Of a DNA stretch of 64,000 nt, positions 54,501 to 64,000 are shown one piece after another. The notes below the pieces were generated by a model. That model made no database searches. It had not been told where the DNA came from and was given only the letters and a program-made list of their open reading frames with translations. The stretch lies in the NCBI GenBank assembly GCA_963748295.1, contig CAVVIH010000006.1, forward strand, positions 1,426,001 through 1,490,000. The letters run 5' to 3'. The translations under genes were made by a program, and so were the position numbers. How positions within the stretch are numbered: the stretch's first letter is position 1; every line of letters starts with the position of its first letter. The stretch comes from CAVVIH01 sp963748295. Lineage in GTDB: Bacteria; Acidobacteriota; Vicinamibacteria; Vicinamibacterales; 2-12-FULL-66-21.

Positions 54501-54879
54501 TCAGCGCCAGGGCATCCAGTGCCACTGGGAGCTGTGGGCCATCGCGTCAGGCGGCATGCCGACTCACGAGGTCCTCAAGGTCGGGACGATCTACGGCGCC
54601 GAAGCGATCGGCATGGCGAAGGATCTCGGTTCGCTGCAGAAAGGAAAACTTGCCGACCTGATCGTGCTCGATCGCAATCCGCTCGAGAACATCAGGAACA
54701 CCAACTCGGTCCGCTATGTGATGAAGAACGGCGAGTTGTACGACGCGGACACGCTCGATCAGGTCTGGCCGCAGCAGAAGAAGCTGCCGCGGCAGTACTG
54801 GTGGGATCTCGAGCCGACGATGCGGAAGACCGCGCCGGTGCGGCCGAGCATCACGCCGCCCAACGGTTCTGGAAAATAG
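51508..54879 (+). CDS. TolB/WD40-propeller and amidohydrolase fusion protein
   Basis: A 1,123-residue exported protein. After the signal (LLTASLLALCVLLETGPAFRA), a PD40/TolB-like propeller runs to about residue 650 (blade motifs such as YSPDGSKIVFLSDRSGDENI, YSPDGQRIVVVRG), then an Ala/Lys-rich linker (residues 650-695) and an amidohydrolase domain to the end, with metal motif MPGLVDVHAHIWPSW, the HGxxH-like GLGGHGQRQGIQ, and SLQKGKLADLIVLDRNP at the end. GGAGG sits six bases before ATG 51508, which decides the start; a longer frame back to 51409 is only repeat. Substrate unknown, likely a peptide or amide. Confidence 0.92.
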   Translation: MNRLLTASLLALCVLLETGPAFRAQEKQDEPADKKEKKDLPLEGDRTIAFDTAEGSWISLDVAPDGRSILFELIGDLYTVPIAGGQATRVTSGMMFDSQPRYSPDGSKIVFLSDRSGDENIWIAKPDGTDARPLTKGKNTRYWSPEWTPDGQYVIVSRSSGGTQGTQLWLYHVDGGSGVNLTGSEERRQLNPLGAAFGKDDRFVYYTERTAAGSVYNQMTFRWQLGMYDRQTGEHFRMSDELGSAMRPVLSPDGRWLVYATRWDAQTGLRVRDLKSGDDSWLIYPVTRDDQESASTRDLMPGSSFTPDSKALITSFDGSLWRVEVPSGEATAIPFTAKVEQKIGPKVQFEYPVVEGTVRAQQIRYPQLSPDGNKLAFTALDRLWVMDYPGGKPRRVSTSDVGEHQPSWSPDGRFITYVTWSDLEGGHVYRVAGDNGIPQKLSQISSFYSDPVYSPDGQRIVVVRGPRGERQEDFSPSGRGGQAMDIVWLPAGGGETTSITPFRGEGRPHFAKDPNRIYAWEGSRGLVSFRWDGTDRKTHVKVTGYKNPNAEQASNASEVLMGPDGEHALAEAQHHVYMITVPVKGGEAPTVALASPDSAAVPVRKLTMVGGEFLAWAEGGKTVTFALGRTLFRYDLAAGKAAEDAEKQKAAKDSAASAEKEKPEAKPGAETPRKKPAYEPTATEVVVEAPRAKPTGTVLLRGARIVTMNGTEVIETGDILVKDNRIEEIGPRGKVSAPSGTRTIDVTGKTIMPGLVDVHAHIWPSWVIHKTQIWEYLANLAYGVTTTRDPQTATTDVLSYRDMVETGQMLGPRVFGTGPGVFSQDNVQSLDEARDVLKRYSQYWDTHTIKQYMAGNRQQRQWIIMAAREQKLMPTLEGGLDLKLNLTQILDGYAGLEHTLPIMPLYKDVVQLVAQSGIVYTPTLLVQYGGPWAENFFYESTDVHGDKKMRRFTPHRDLDESVLRRPWFHEQEYSFPLAAKVLADIVAAGGKVGLGGHGQRQGIQCHWELWAIASGGMPTHEVLKVGTIYGAEAIGMAKDLGSLQKGKLADLIVLDRNPLENIRNTNSVRYVMKNGELYDADTLDQVWPQQKKLPRQYWWDLEPTMRKTAPVRPSITPPNGSGK

Positions 54880-54917
54880 GCGGGAGCTCGGAGCTCTGGA
54901 GCTCGGGGTTCGAAAAC

Positions 54918-56243
54918 ATGTTTTCGTTCCTGCAACGCGATCTTCCAGCGGTGGGCCGGGTGCTGTATCGGGGCGGCATTCCGCCATCGCTGGATTCACT
55001 TGCCGCTCTGCACGACGGCGTCACCACGCGTCAGACGAAGACGGCGGATGGCCAGCTCTGGGCTGTCGAAGCGACGCATCCGCGCTGGGGCACCGCCGAC
55101 ATCGTCTGTGAACGGCAGCCGGCGCCGCTGCCCGAGGTCATCGTCGACGTCAGCCTCGGCCTGACTGACGCCGAAAAGGCCACCGCGAAGCTCGGTCAAG
55201 CCACGATCGCCGTTCGCGTGAAGAGCCGGCAGAAGCAAGTGCTGAAAGATCGCAAGGCGCTGCTGTTCTGGCTGCGGGCCCTCATGGAGCCCGACGGCGC
55301 GATTGCGATCGACGGGACGTCCACGCTCCTGTGGTCGCGCGCGATGCTGGACGACGAGCTGGCGCATGATGCCGACCTCGACGTCGAGGCCTTGTTCGCG
55401 ATGCACGCCGTGCAGGATCCTGACAACCCCGGCCGTGTCAGGTGGCTGCACACGCACGGCCTCGCAGAGCTCGGCGCCTTCGACATGGACGTGCTCGAAC
55501 CTTCCTCGATGTTCGTCGCCAACTGCAGCGATCCGATGCGCGCGGCGGCGTTCGCCGCGCTCGAGGGCGCGATTCAACCCGATACCGCAAGCTTTCCGCT
55601 CGCCTTTCCCGGCGGCGACGTCCGCTTCGTACCGGTCGATCGATTTCACGCGGAGGCAGGGGAGGTCCATCAGCGGCTGCGCGATCCGGACGAGGCGCAC
55701 TCGGGGCGACGCGCCGTGCTGTGCGATCCGGTCGGCGGCATCCTCACGCGCTGGTTGCGTTCGAAGCCTGTGCCGTCGCGTTTCGCCGCGAGTGTGAGCG
55801 ACGGACCAATTGTCACGCCGTTTTCGACGGTCGCGACGGCGCTGATGGCCGAGCGGGCCCGCAAGACCCTCGACGTCTTCCGGCGCCTGGGTGAGGAGTT
55901 CGCCGAGCTGAACCTGCCGCAGATCGTCAAACTGGCGTACGACGTCGACAACGCTACGGCGGGGGAGCGCGAGCACTTGTGGTTCGAGGTGCACCGCGTC
56001 CTGAACGGCGCCGTCGATGCGACGCTCGCAAGCGAGCCCTTTAATGTGTCGGCTCTGAAAGCCGGTCAGCGTGGCGAGTACGATATCGAACGCATGAGCG
56101 ATTGGACGATCCTCTCGCCCGAAGGCCAGATGTCGCCGCGCAATTACAGCGCGGCGCGCAGGCTGCGCGAGAACTACGAGATGTGGAAATCGCGCCTGCG
56201 GGACGCTACTGGGCCAGCTTCCGATCCAGCTCCTCGCGGTTGA
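54918..56243 (+). CDS. DUF4026/DUF2314-domain protein
   Basis: Soluble protein of 441 residues. The C-terminal 75 residues, EHLWFEVHRVLNGAVDATL ... FNVSALKAGQRGEYDIERMSDWTI, match the DUF2314 pattern (W-x-E-V and ISDW). The N-terminal part resembles DUF4026 in layout, but this is less certain. ATG 54918 follows a short repeat of GAGCTC words; the earlier frame overlaps the amidohydrolase and is shadow. No biochemical role is known for either domain. It converges with pbpC, with a five-base gap. Confidence 0.75.
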   Translation: MFSFLQRDLPAVGRVLYRGGIPPSLDSLAALHDGVTTRQTKTADGQLWAVEATHPRWGTADIVCERQPAPLPEVIVDVSLGLTDAEKATAKLGQATIAVRVKSRQKQVLKDRKALLFWLRALMEPDGAIAIDGTSTLLWSRAMLDDELAHDADLDVEALFAMHAVQDPDNPGRVRWLHTHGLAELGAFDMDVLEPSSMFVANCSDPMRAAAFAALEGAIQPDTASFPLAFPGGDVRFVPVDRFHAEAGEVHQRLRDPDEAHSGRRAVLCDPVGGILTRWLRSKPVPSRFAASVSDGPIVTPFSTVATALMAERARKTLDVFRRLGEEFAELNLPQIVKLAYDVDNATAGEREHLWFEVHRVLNGAVDATLASEPFNVSALKAGQRGEYDIERMSDWTILSPEGQMSPRNYSAARRLRENYEMWKSRLRDATGPASDPAPRG

Positions 56244-56248
56244 GCCAG

Positions 56249-58646
56249 CTATCTGACGAATATGCGGGCTTCTGCAACGTTCCCGGCACCGTCCCGGGCT
56301 GTGATGGTGTGAGTGCCGGGGGCGAGCGGCCACATGACGGCCGCGTCGGACTGCGAGGAACCGAGGGCTACGCCATTCACGAGCCAGTCTATCCGGCCCG
56401 GGCGCGCGGACGTTACCCGCAGCGGGAGCGTCTGAAAGTCGCGGCGCAGGGTGGGATCGATGAGGTAGGTCGCGCCGGTTGGCGGGTTGACGATCTCGAG
56501 GCCGCGGCTCGCCTTCACGTCCGCCCGTCAGCTGAGCGGCGACGGCGTGGTTGGGCCGCTCCGGCCGCCGCGTCGAACGCGCCGACACCTCCAGAAGCCC
56601 CTGCCCCGCGGCCCACTGGCGATATTCCTGCGGCCAGACGACGAGGAGACCCTCATCGCTCAGATGGTGCCAGCTGCACGGCGCCTGCTCTTCGGGCACC
56701 AGCCATTCGAACTGACGCGAGGGGCACCATGCGTTGGCCGTCATTCCGGACAGCGAGCAGACACGCCGCTGCTCGAGTCCGTCGGGTCGCGGAACGATCG
56801 CCTTGTCGCCCGGGAGGTGGTCGGTGCCGGCGGTGCGGCGGGTGGCGGCAAGCATGACGGCATGAAAGATCGGACCGGCGCCGGTGACGCCGGTCGAATC
56901 ACGCAGCGGCTTTCGATCGAAGTTGCCGACCCAGACGCCGACGGTCACGTCGCGCGTGTAGCCGATCGTCCAGTTATCGTGGTACGCCTGCGAGGTTCCG
57001 GTTTTGACCGCAACCGGAAACGGGAACTCGAGATTTCCACCGCGGCCGAAGATGTACTCGCGCGCGTCGGGGTCGGCGAGGATGTCGGTCACCCAGAACG
57101 CAGCCAGCGGCGAGACGAGTTGACGGCGCGGCCGCCCCGGATCGTCAGCATCCGTCCCCCGCGTCCACACCGGCTGAACCCATTCGCCGCCGCGCGCAAA
57201 CGCGCTGTAGGCGGCGACCAGCTGGTCGAGCGGCACTTCCGCGTTGCCAAGGGTGAGCCCGAGCCCGTAGTACGAGGCGTTGTGCTCGAACGTGGTGAAC
57301 CCTGCCCGGGAGAGGAATCGGAGCAGCCCGGAAACGCCGACGTGGGACGCCAGCGCGACCGCCGGGACGTTTTCGGATCCTGCGAGAGCGCGCCGCGCGA
57401 GCAGCGGTCCGCGATATCGGCCGTCATAGTTGCGCGGGCTGTAGACGACCCCCTGCTCGCCGGTCGGGAAGTGAGAGGGAATGTCGGGCAGCACCGTCGC
57501 GGGCGTGGCGCCCTGCTCGAACGCAAGGGCGTAGGTGAACGGCTTCAGCGTCGATCCAGGCTGACGGGGTGTTCGAACGCCGTCGATCGATCCGCCGTGC
57601 GCTGCGTCGAGAAAATCACCCGATCCTTCCCAGGCGAGCCACTCGCCGCGCACGTTGTCCAGCACAACGACGGCGACGTTCGATGCGCCGTGCCGTGTCA
57701 GCGACGCGCGATGGCTCCTGATGATCCCGGCGATGTCCGCCTGCAGCGCCGCGTCGATGGTCGTGTCGATTCGAGCCGGCCGGCGGTCGCCGGTGGACGC
57801 GAGGACCATTTCGACGAAATGCGGCGCCAGGAACGGGCTGGCCTCGCGGGCGAGCGAGAGCTGCTCGTCACGCGCGACGGCGGCGTCGTGGCTGCTCAAC
57901 AGGCCGGCTGCCTCCATTCTTCGCAGCACGACGCGCTGCCTGGAGATCGCCTGCTCGCGCGCGCGATACGGATTGAATCTCGACGGACGCTGCGGAAGCC
58001 CTGCCAGGAATGCGGCCTGCGCCGGGGTCAGCATCCCGGCGTCGGTGCCGAAGTACGCGCGGCTCGCGCGCTCGGCGCCGACGATCTGGTTGCCGTAGGC
58101 CGCCAGGTTCAGATACATCGCGAGGATCTCGCGCTTCGCGAACCGATGTTCGAGACGAAGCGCAAGCACCGCCTCGCGGCCCTTTTCGACGAGGCCGCGC
58201 TGCCGCCCAGGACGCACGCGGCTGATCAGCAGCTTCGCGACCTGCTGCGTGATGGTGGAACCGCCCTCGACGATCTGCCGCTCCGCGAGGTTCTGCCTGA
58301 GCGCCCTGGCGATGGCCATCGGATCGATTCCGTAGTGCGACCAGAACCGCCGGTCCTCGGCGGCAACCGTCGCCGCAACGAGCGCCGGCGGCAGCTCCGA
58401 TTCGCCGATCAAAACACTACGCGTACCGCTGCCAGACAGCGCTTCGTACAACGGCACACCGCGCCGATCGACGACGACTGTCGATGTGCTGCCGGACAGA
58501 TCGAGAAGCGCCGGATCGATCGGCCCGAACCGGATCCAGGCGAACCCGGCGATGCAGAGTGCGACCGCGCACGTAACACGTTTCGCACGCAGCACGTGAC
58601 AAGCCGCACGCAGCACGTCGCACGCCGCACGTCGCACGCGTCTCAT
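56249..58646 (-). CDS. pbpC: Penicillin-binding protein 1C (one frameshift)
   Basis: Bifunctional peptidoglycan synthase of about 798 residues. TM near residues 25-42; glycosyltransferase (GT51) with EDRRFWSHYGIDPMAIARAL and GGSTITQQVAKLL; transpeptidase with PGSTLKPF (SxxK Ser), YSAFARGGEW, KTGTSQAYHDNW. Then the BiPBP_C domain, reached after removing one G near 56531 (QLTADVKASRGLEIVNPPTG), ends at 56249. ATG 58646 overlaps the A2M stop by four bases (ATGA). The first 22 residues arise from a repeat of CACGTCGC words, so the true start may lie further downstream. This is the classical yfhM-pbpC partner arrangement. Confidence 0.93.
58565..58640. repeat. GCACGTCGCACGCCGC words inside the pbpC start
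   Basis: Tandem CACGT(C/A)GCACG words overlapping the first codons of pbpC, giving a Cys/Arg/Ala-rich leader (RRVRRAACDVLRAACHVLRA). The word family also occurs at 48720-48800. It could be an insertion into the 5' end of the coding region. Confidence 0.75.
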
Positions 58647-61600
58647 TTTCGTACTTCAATCATCGCCGTGCCAGTCCGCCCGAAGACTTCCGGCTCGTAC
58701 ATCTCCTCGGCGCGCGAGGGCGCCGTCCGGAACGTTCCGGCCGTCGTGGCGCGGACGATGTAGGTGAACTCGTGTGAGCCTTCGCTCAGCCGCGTCGCGA
58801 AGAGCAGGACGCGATCGTCGTGCCGCTCGACATGATCGAATCCACCCCGGCGCCACCACGCCGACCAGTCCTGCTCGACCTCACCCTGATCGTCCTGCGA
58901 CGCGCGCAGCGTGGCCGCCGTGCTGGCGAACCAGGATTCCACCGGTTCGAACCCCGCCGGCAGCGGATCGGTCACGGCGACGTACCGCCGCTCCTTCGTG
59001 AGGTCCAGTTTGAGCGTGACGCGAACCAGATCGCCGGCCTTGAAGCTCGTCGCGGGAGGCGCCGCGCGATCTTCGACGTACGGGGAGTAGCTGCGCTCGA
59101 TGCGGAAGCCGTTGTCGAGGCCGTCCTGGAACAGCTGATCCGCCGCATAACGCAGCCGCGCGGTGTAGAACAGCGTCCCCGCGCCTTCGCGCGTGAACGT
59201 GAGCGGCTGCGCGGCCGGGGATGACGCCATGGCCGCGAGCTGGTTCATCGCCGTCTGTTTCGAGACGCTTTCGGTCGATCGGCCCCGGAACTCCTGCCGC
59301 ATCAGCTCCTGATCGCCCAGCGCGACGACCGCGGTGAAGTCCGGGACAACGCTTTCGTGCTTGCGGTAGTACGCGACGAGCGATTCCATCGCGTGCGCGT
59401 TCTCCTGCGTATTGCCCCAGCGCCCGTTCTTTCGCACCGACATCATCCAGCGGACCATCTGCCTGATCGGCGCATCCGTAACGTCGCCGTGCACCAGCGA
59501 TCGAAGCACGATCGCGGTGGACCTGACGTTCGAGTTCCAGAACCACAGTAGGTACGGATCGCTCAGCTCCTCGACGTGCGCGCTGCCGCCTTCGGGCAGG
59601 ATCGCGTTCATCATGCGGCGGCGGAGATCGGCAAGTCGCGCGTTCGTCTCGGCGGAGGCGGGACCGCGCCGCGCCATCAGCGCATCATGGAGATACGCCA
59701 GCGCGAACACCGGCATCCGCTCGCGGTAGCCGTAGAGGCGATTGAGGTTCGAGTCCTGGGTACGGCCGCCTTCGACGAGCACCTTCACCGCGAATGCCTG
59801 CCACGCGGTGTAGGACGGCCACCAGCCCTCGTTCGCAGGCTGCGGCGCCGCGAGCGCGCGTTCGAGGTAGCTATACGCGCGGTCGCGCACGCCAGGATCC
59901 ACGGAGTACTTGAGATCGGTGGCACGCTTGAAGACGTTGAGGATGTACGCGGTGAGGTACGGCGACACCGTACGGCAGGCGCCCGGCCAGTACGCAAACC
60001 CGCCGCTCGGACACTGATACAACTCGAGCTCCTTCAGCGTCTGCTGAACGGCTGGGCGAATCTTCGCCGTGTCGATGCCAGGCAAGCGAGAACGCATCGC
60101 CGAGATCGGCCGCCAGCAGCATCGCGAGCGCGCGGGATGCGCGCTGCTCCGCGCAACCGTACGGATACTCGACCAGGTACCGCGCGCCTTCACCGAGCCC
60201 GACCATCGCCGTCGACGACATCTCCACGTGAAGGCCGCCGAAGCCCGGCACGACATCCTTCGGGAGCGCCAGCTTTTCAATCGCCTTCGTGTCGGCAGCT
60301 TCACCGTAGGCCGCGACGGTTTCGGGCGACACCAGGACCTCCACCGGGATGACGTCCTCGAACGCGTCGGTCTCGTTCGCCAGCTTGACCGTCATCTGAA
60401 CGCGCGCGCGGCCGATCTTCTTCCCGATGGCGTCGAACCTCGCCTCACTCGATCCGTTCGCGGCCATCCGCAGCGCTTGCTGCGTCCCGCCGGGAAAATC
60501 GAGGACATCCGGATCGAGGCTCTTGATCGTGACCGCGGCCTCGCCGGCGGACGCGAGCTGACTCGTCACGACCGCACCGAAGTGCGCCCGATCGCCGACG
60601 GCGAGGAATCGCGGAAACGTCGGCTTCAGCGTCAGCGGCTTGTTGATGCGGACTTCGGCGGCGGCCGAACCGAACCGCGAGTCGCGATCGGCGGCAACCG
60701 CCATGATGCGATACGTCGTGAGCGATTCGGGGAGCTTGACGTCGACCTTCGCGGCGCCGTTCGCGTCGGTGATCACCGAGCCGAGCCAGAACGCGAGGAC
60801 GCGGAAGTCCTTGCGCAGCGTGCCCGCGCCGGCTGTCGCCGCCGCCGCCGCCCCCCTCGCTGTCCCCCTTCGGCGTCAGCACGCGGCGGCTCACGATCCG
60901 CTGACGGCTGTCCGCGGTCAGGACCTGCAGCGACTTGTCGACGTAGACGGATTTGAGAACGTCCGGCGTCTGATACGCGGTAAGCGACAGCACGCCGTAG
61001 TCCACCGCCCAGAGCGTCACCTCGCTGCGGGTGCCACGGCCGGCCCGATCTTTCACCGACAGCACGACGTTCGCGGTGTTCGCCGGCCGGTACTCTTCCT
61101 TGTTCGCCTTGATGGTGACGCCAAGGCGCTTCGACGCATCCTCGACCTGCAGCTCGACGTAGCCGAGCCGGAACGCCGGCTTGCCGGGATCGCTGGTGTC
61201 CTCGATCGCGTAAGGGCCGCCGGTCGGCGAGGCGCCGGCGGGCGCGGCCGCCTGCGAGCGGCCTTTGATCAGCAGCACCGAGACGAACACGTTGGGAATG
61301 TCGGACTCGGTAATCGGAATCGTGATCGATTCCTGGGTCGATGTCAGCGTGAACTGCCGGTGCGAACGGATTCCCTCCCGCTCCGTCGTCACGAGCGCCG
61401 TCGCCTGCTCCCACGGCGACTGGATCATGATCCTCGCCGTTTCTCCGGGTCGATAGGTTTTCTTTTCCGGAACGAGCTCGATGCGATTGTGATCGAATCG
61501 TGCCCACGCCGTGTAGCCGTCTCCCAAGGCATAGAACGACGTCCGCGTGACCGCGAAACGGCCGTCCTTTTCGCGCGCGGTGGCGTCGAGCAGGAAGTAG

Positions 61601-64000
61601 CCACCGTTCGGAATCGGGATCTCGAGCGGCGCCGCGTCGGCTGCGGTCGTCACCGTCCAGGTCCCGGCCGGTATCTCCTTGCGTTCAGTGTCCCAGGTGT
61701 AGAAACCGTTGCCTTCGGCGCGCCTGACGCTCAGCCACTGGACCTGCGTCAACGTCACGGTGACCGGAACGTTCGGCACCGATGCGCCGCCGGGCGTCAC
61801 CGCCACGATTGCCGTCTTCAAGCCGTTCTTCTGCTCGACGAAGTAGGGCGGACGCCGGATGCCGATGTACCACGGCGCGGGGTGCACGGTGAAGCTCGCG
61901 CGATTCGCGATGTGCTGGCGAGAAACGTCCTCGACGTCTCCCTCGAAGGTGTACGAGTAGGGCACCCCCGCATCGAGCTTCGTCGGCAGCGTCAGCTCGC
62001 TCTGCCCTGATGCCTCGAGCTTGCCTTGATCGCGCCGGATCTCTCCCTGCTCCTCCGAACCTTGCTCGCGCCATCCCACGAAGATCCAGCGATCGTCGGG
62101 AAACGCCTCGACCACCGCGCCAGGCGCCGAGCCAAGCGGGTATTCGTGAACGTCCAGTTCAACGGCCGCGCACCCATCGACGCGCCAAACAGGTACCGCG
62201 CGGACACGACCCCTTTCAGCGGATCGCCCGCCATCGCGGACTCGCCGTTGAGCGTTACGTCGACGCGGAAATCCGGACGTCGATATGCGGCGACGAGAAA
62301 CGACCCGCCGACCCGCTTCGTGTAGGGCACGTAGCTGTCCGCTGCAGGACCGGGTGTCTCGCCAGGCCGCAGCGCTTCAGCCGGCCGCGGTTTGGGCCGA
62401 TCGCTTTGGAGAACGGCCTGAACCGAGTAGTTCCCAAGCGCCCCTTCGGCTGGAAGCGTGACTTTCCACTCGGCGCTGCTCCACGCGTTGATCTTGATCG
62501 TGCGCTCGTCGACCGCGCGATCCTGGCTGTCGCGAAGCGTCACGAACACCGCCGTTCCTTCCGGCAGGAGGCGGATACCGTCGCGCGTGTTGTGGCGCAG
62601 AATCGCCTTGAGCGTCACCTCTTCGCCGAGTCGATACACGCCGCGATCGCTGAACACCGTCCCTCTGAGCAGCGGGGACGCCTCCGCGAGATTGAACGGC
62701 ATCCCGAAGTCCCACGGCATCACCCCTTCGTTCCAGTCGCTGCCGACGTAGGCGACGTCGCCGTCCTTTTCGGCGGAGACGATGAACGCGAACTTGTACC
62801 ATTCGTCCTCTTTGCGCAGCGGCGTGTCCGGGGCGATCGCGATGCCGTCGGCGCCGGTCGTTCCGCTCCAGTGGATCTGGTTGTCGAGCCGGACGATCGA
62901 GACGCGCGCGCCGGCGACGGGCTTGCCGTCATCCAGGCGCGTGACGAAGATCAGCGTGTTGTGCGGGCTGTCCTTGACGGTGATGCCGAGGTTCGTGACC
63001 TGGATCATCGACGCGCGCACGCGATCCTTGCGGAACGGCGCACGGTCGATCGGCTCGCCCTCACGCACAGCGGCCCAGACGATCCCGGTCGGACGTCCGC
63101 CGAGCGCGGTCTTGAGATCCAGCCCGTGCGATTCGATGCGATCGGCGGCGCCGCCGAGACGCCGCTCCAGGCCCTCTCCTCCGGGCGTCTGGTTGGGGTT
63201 CTGCTGCAGCGACACGAGCGCCGGCATCAAATCGCGAAGCGCGACCGCTGACGCCCATTGCCGGACGTTCCGAAAGTTGCGCGCGTAGAACGGCAGCACG
63301 GGCCCGCCGCTCTGTTCCCACACGCCATGCCCGTCGCCGAAGCTGACGAACGGCCGCTGGTGCCAGTTCTCCACTTCGCCGACCCACGTATAGCCGAGGA
63401 TCTGGCCGTCAATCGCGCGCAGGTTCTGATCGACGGTTACCTGGAAGGTGCGGGCCGGCGGCTGGCCGGGAAAACCCGCGTCCTCGATCGTCAGGTGCGT
63501 GCCTTCGTCCATTGCGTACTCGCCGCGAGGCCGCGGTGTGGCCGGCTTCGCCACCGGCTTCGGCGTGCCAGCGACGGTGATGTCGGTTACCCGCACGGCC
63601 CCGGCGAAGTCGGTCACCTTGACCGCCTGGCGCAGCTCGATCGGGTTGTTGTAGTCCGGATCGCACCGCGCGCGGCACTGAAAGTCGTTGACGAAGAACG
63701 CCGGCTCGACCTCGACGATGAAGGTCTGCGGAACGCCGGCCACTTCGTCGCCAGCCGGCGACGGCAGTTGCTCGTTCAGGAGCAGCTTCACCCAGCTCTC
63801 CGACGGAACCGGCGTGGTGCTCTCGAGCGCGACGAGATCAGGCCCCGGCGGGTGCGCCTTGCGATCCCAGTCGTTGGTCAGGCGGAACGTCACGGGAGAT
63901 GCCGCGGACGCCGCGACGCGTGTGGCGCGCACCTTCGCCTCGAAGCGGCCGACCGCGGCCGGATCGATGGCGGTCAGCCGGGTGGCCGCTTCCTTCGACA
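58643..64000 (-). CDS. Bacterial alpha-2-macroglobulin (YfhM-like), 5' end beyond window, frameshifted
   Basis: Large periplasmic or lipid-anchored protease trap that covalently binds attacking proteases through an internal thioester. The thioester motif is intact: YPYGCAEQ with Cys and Gln encoded at 60144-60155. Upstream are MG-type beta domains (e.g. YRLGEEVTLKAILRHNTRDG, GVYRLGEEV, APTPxY-like strands) and the bait region; downstream are the alpha-helical thioester domain (SPYLTAYILNVFKRATDL) and a receptor-binding-like end. The frame breaks at about 62130 (one missing or two extra bases), 60845 (extra base in a GGC run) and 60083 (extra g on the coding strand, restoring FSLPGIDTAKI). More than 1,780 residues are visible. 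Paired with pbpC, presumably as an envelope-repair/defence unit. Confidence 0.93.

Noticed and set aside
54996..56248. Long continuation of the pbpC frame past 56530
   Set aside because: It is antisense to the DUF4026/DUF2314 gene, while the BiPBP_C domain continues in the neighbouring frame and ends at 56249.

Overview
The window looks like a chromosomal segment of a GC-rich acidobacterium, most probably class Vicinamibacteria. The evidence is four ADOP-type duplicated permeases (TIGR03434 family), the C-terminal part of a large carboxypeptidase-regulatory/TonB receptor ending in the aromatic-terminated strand usual for outer-membrane barrels, several S9, M28 and penicillin-acylase type secreted hydrolases, PQQ-type beta-propellers and amidohydrolase/TolB fusions. 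No rRNA, tRNA, phage, IS or CRISPR was found. All taxonomic statements are inferences from gene content.

Layout. 1-3049: 3' part of a TonB receptor. 3201-3606: VOC protein. 3749-4630: rhodanese sulfurtransferase, convergent with a minus-strand run (4573-10093) of sufE, a SpoU methyltransferase, a GNAT protein, a penicillin acylase and an MFS exporter. 10094-10447: a large hairpin element. 10478-14931: DinB, GNAT, YgjP-like metallopeptidase and ADOP permease. 15029-22450: a DUF4097 protein, a TolC-like protein, an S9 peptidase with a small membrane protein, and an ABC ATPase/permease pair. 22447-25540: a PadR regulator with a palindromic promoter and its ADOP permease. 25540-33777: an amidohydrolase, PAP2 phosphatase, small HExxH protein, divergent IMP dehydrogenase, two PQQ-like propellers and a Nudix hydrolase. 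33833-38873: two tandem ADOP permeases. 38967-42772: phytase-like lipoprotein, ferritin, small membrane protein and M28 peptidase. 42777-48701: speA, a LytS/LytTR two-component pair, a degenerate receiver and a LolA-like protein. 48812-54879: YeaQ-like protein, RodZ-like protein, class-A beta-lactamase-like hydrolase, a 590-bp repeat block and a propeller/amidohydrolase fusion. 54918-64000: a DUF4026/DUF2314 protein, then pbpC and an alpha-2-macroglobulin gene in the classical overlapping pair, the latter cut by the window end.

Two global observations matter most. First, at least a dozen otherwise intact genes are interrupted by frameshifts, and nearly every one is repaired by deleting a single base; this looks like consensus error in the assembly rather than mass gene decay. 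Second, intergenic regions carry low-complexity 'word' repeats from several unrelated sequence families, yet in five places they have the same architecture: a block of short degenerate repeats followed by its own reverse complement. Related dispersed repeats also extend into reading frames (YgjP-like protein, SufE).

Functional themes: cell-envelope remodelling and defence (PBP1C, alpha-2-macroglobulin, RodZ-like, PAP2, beta-lactamase-like), export (TolC, MFS, ABC, ADOP) and secreted degradation of peptides and amides.
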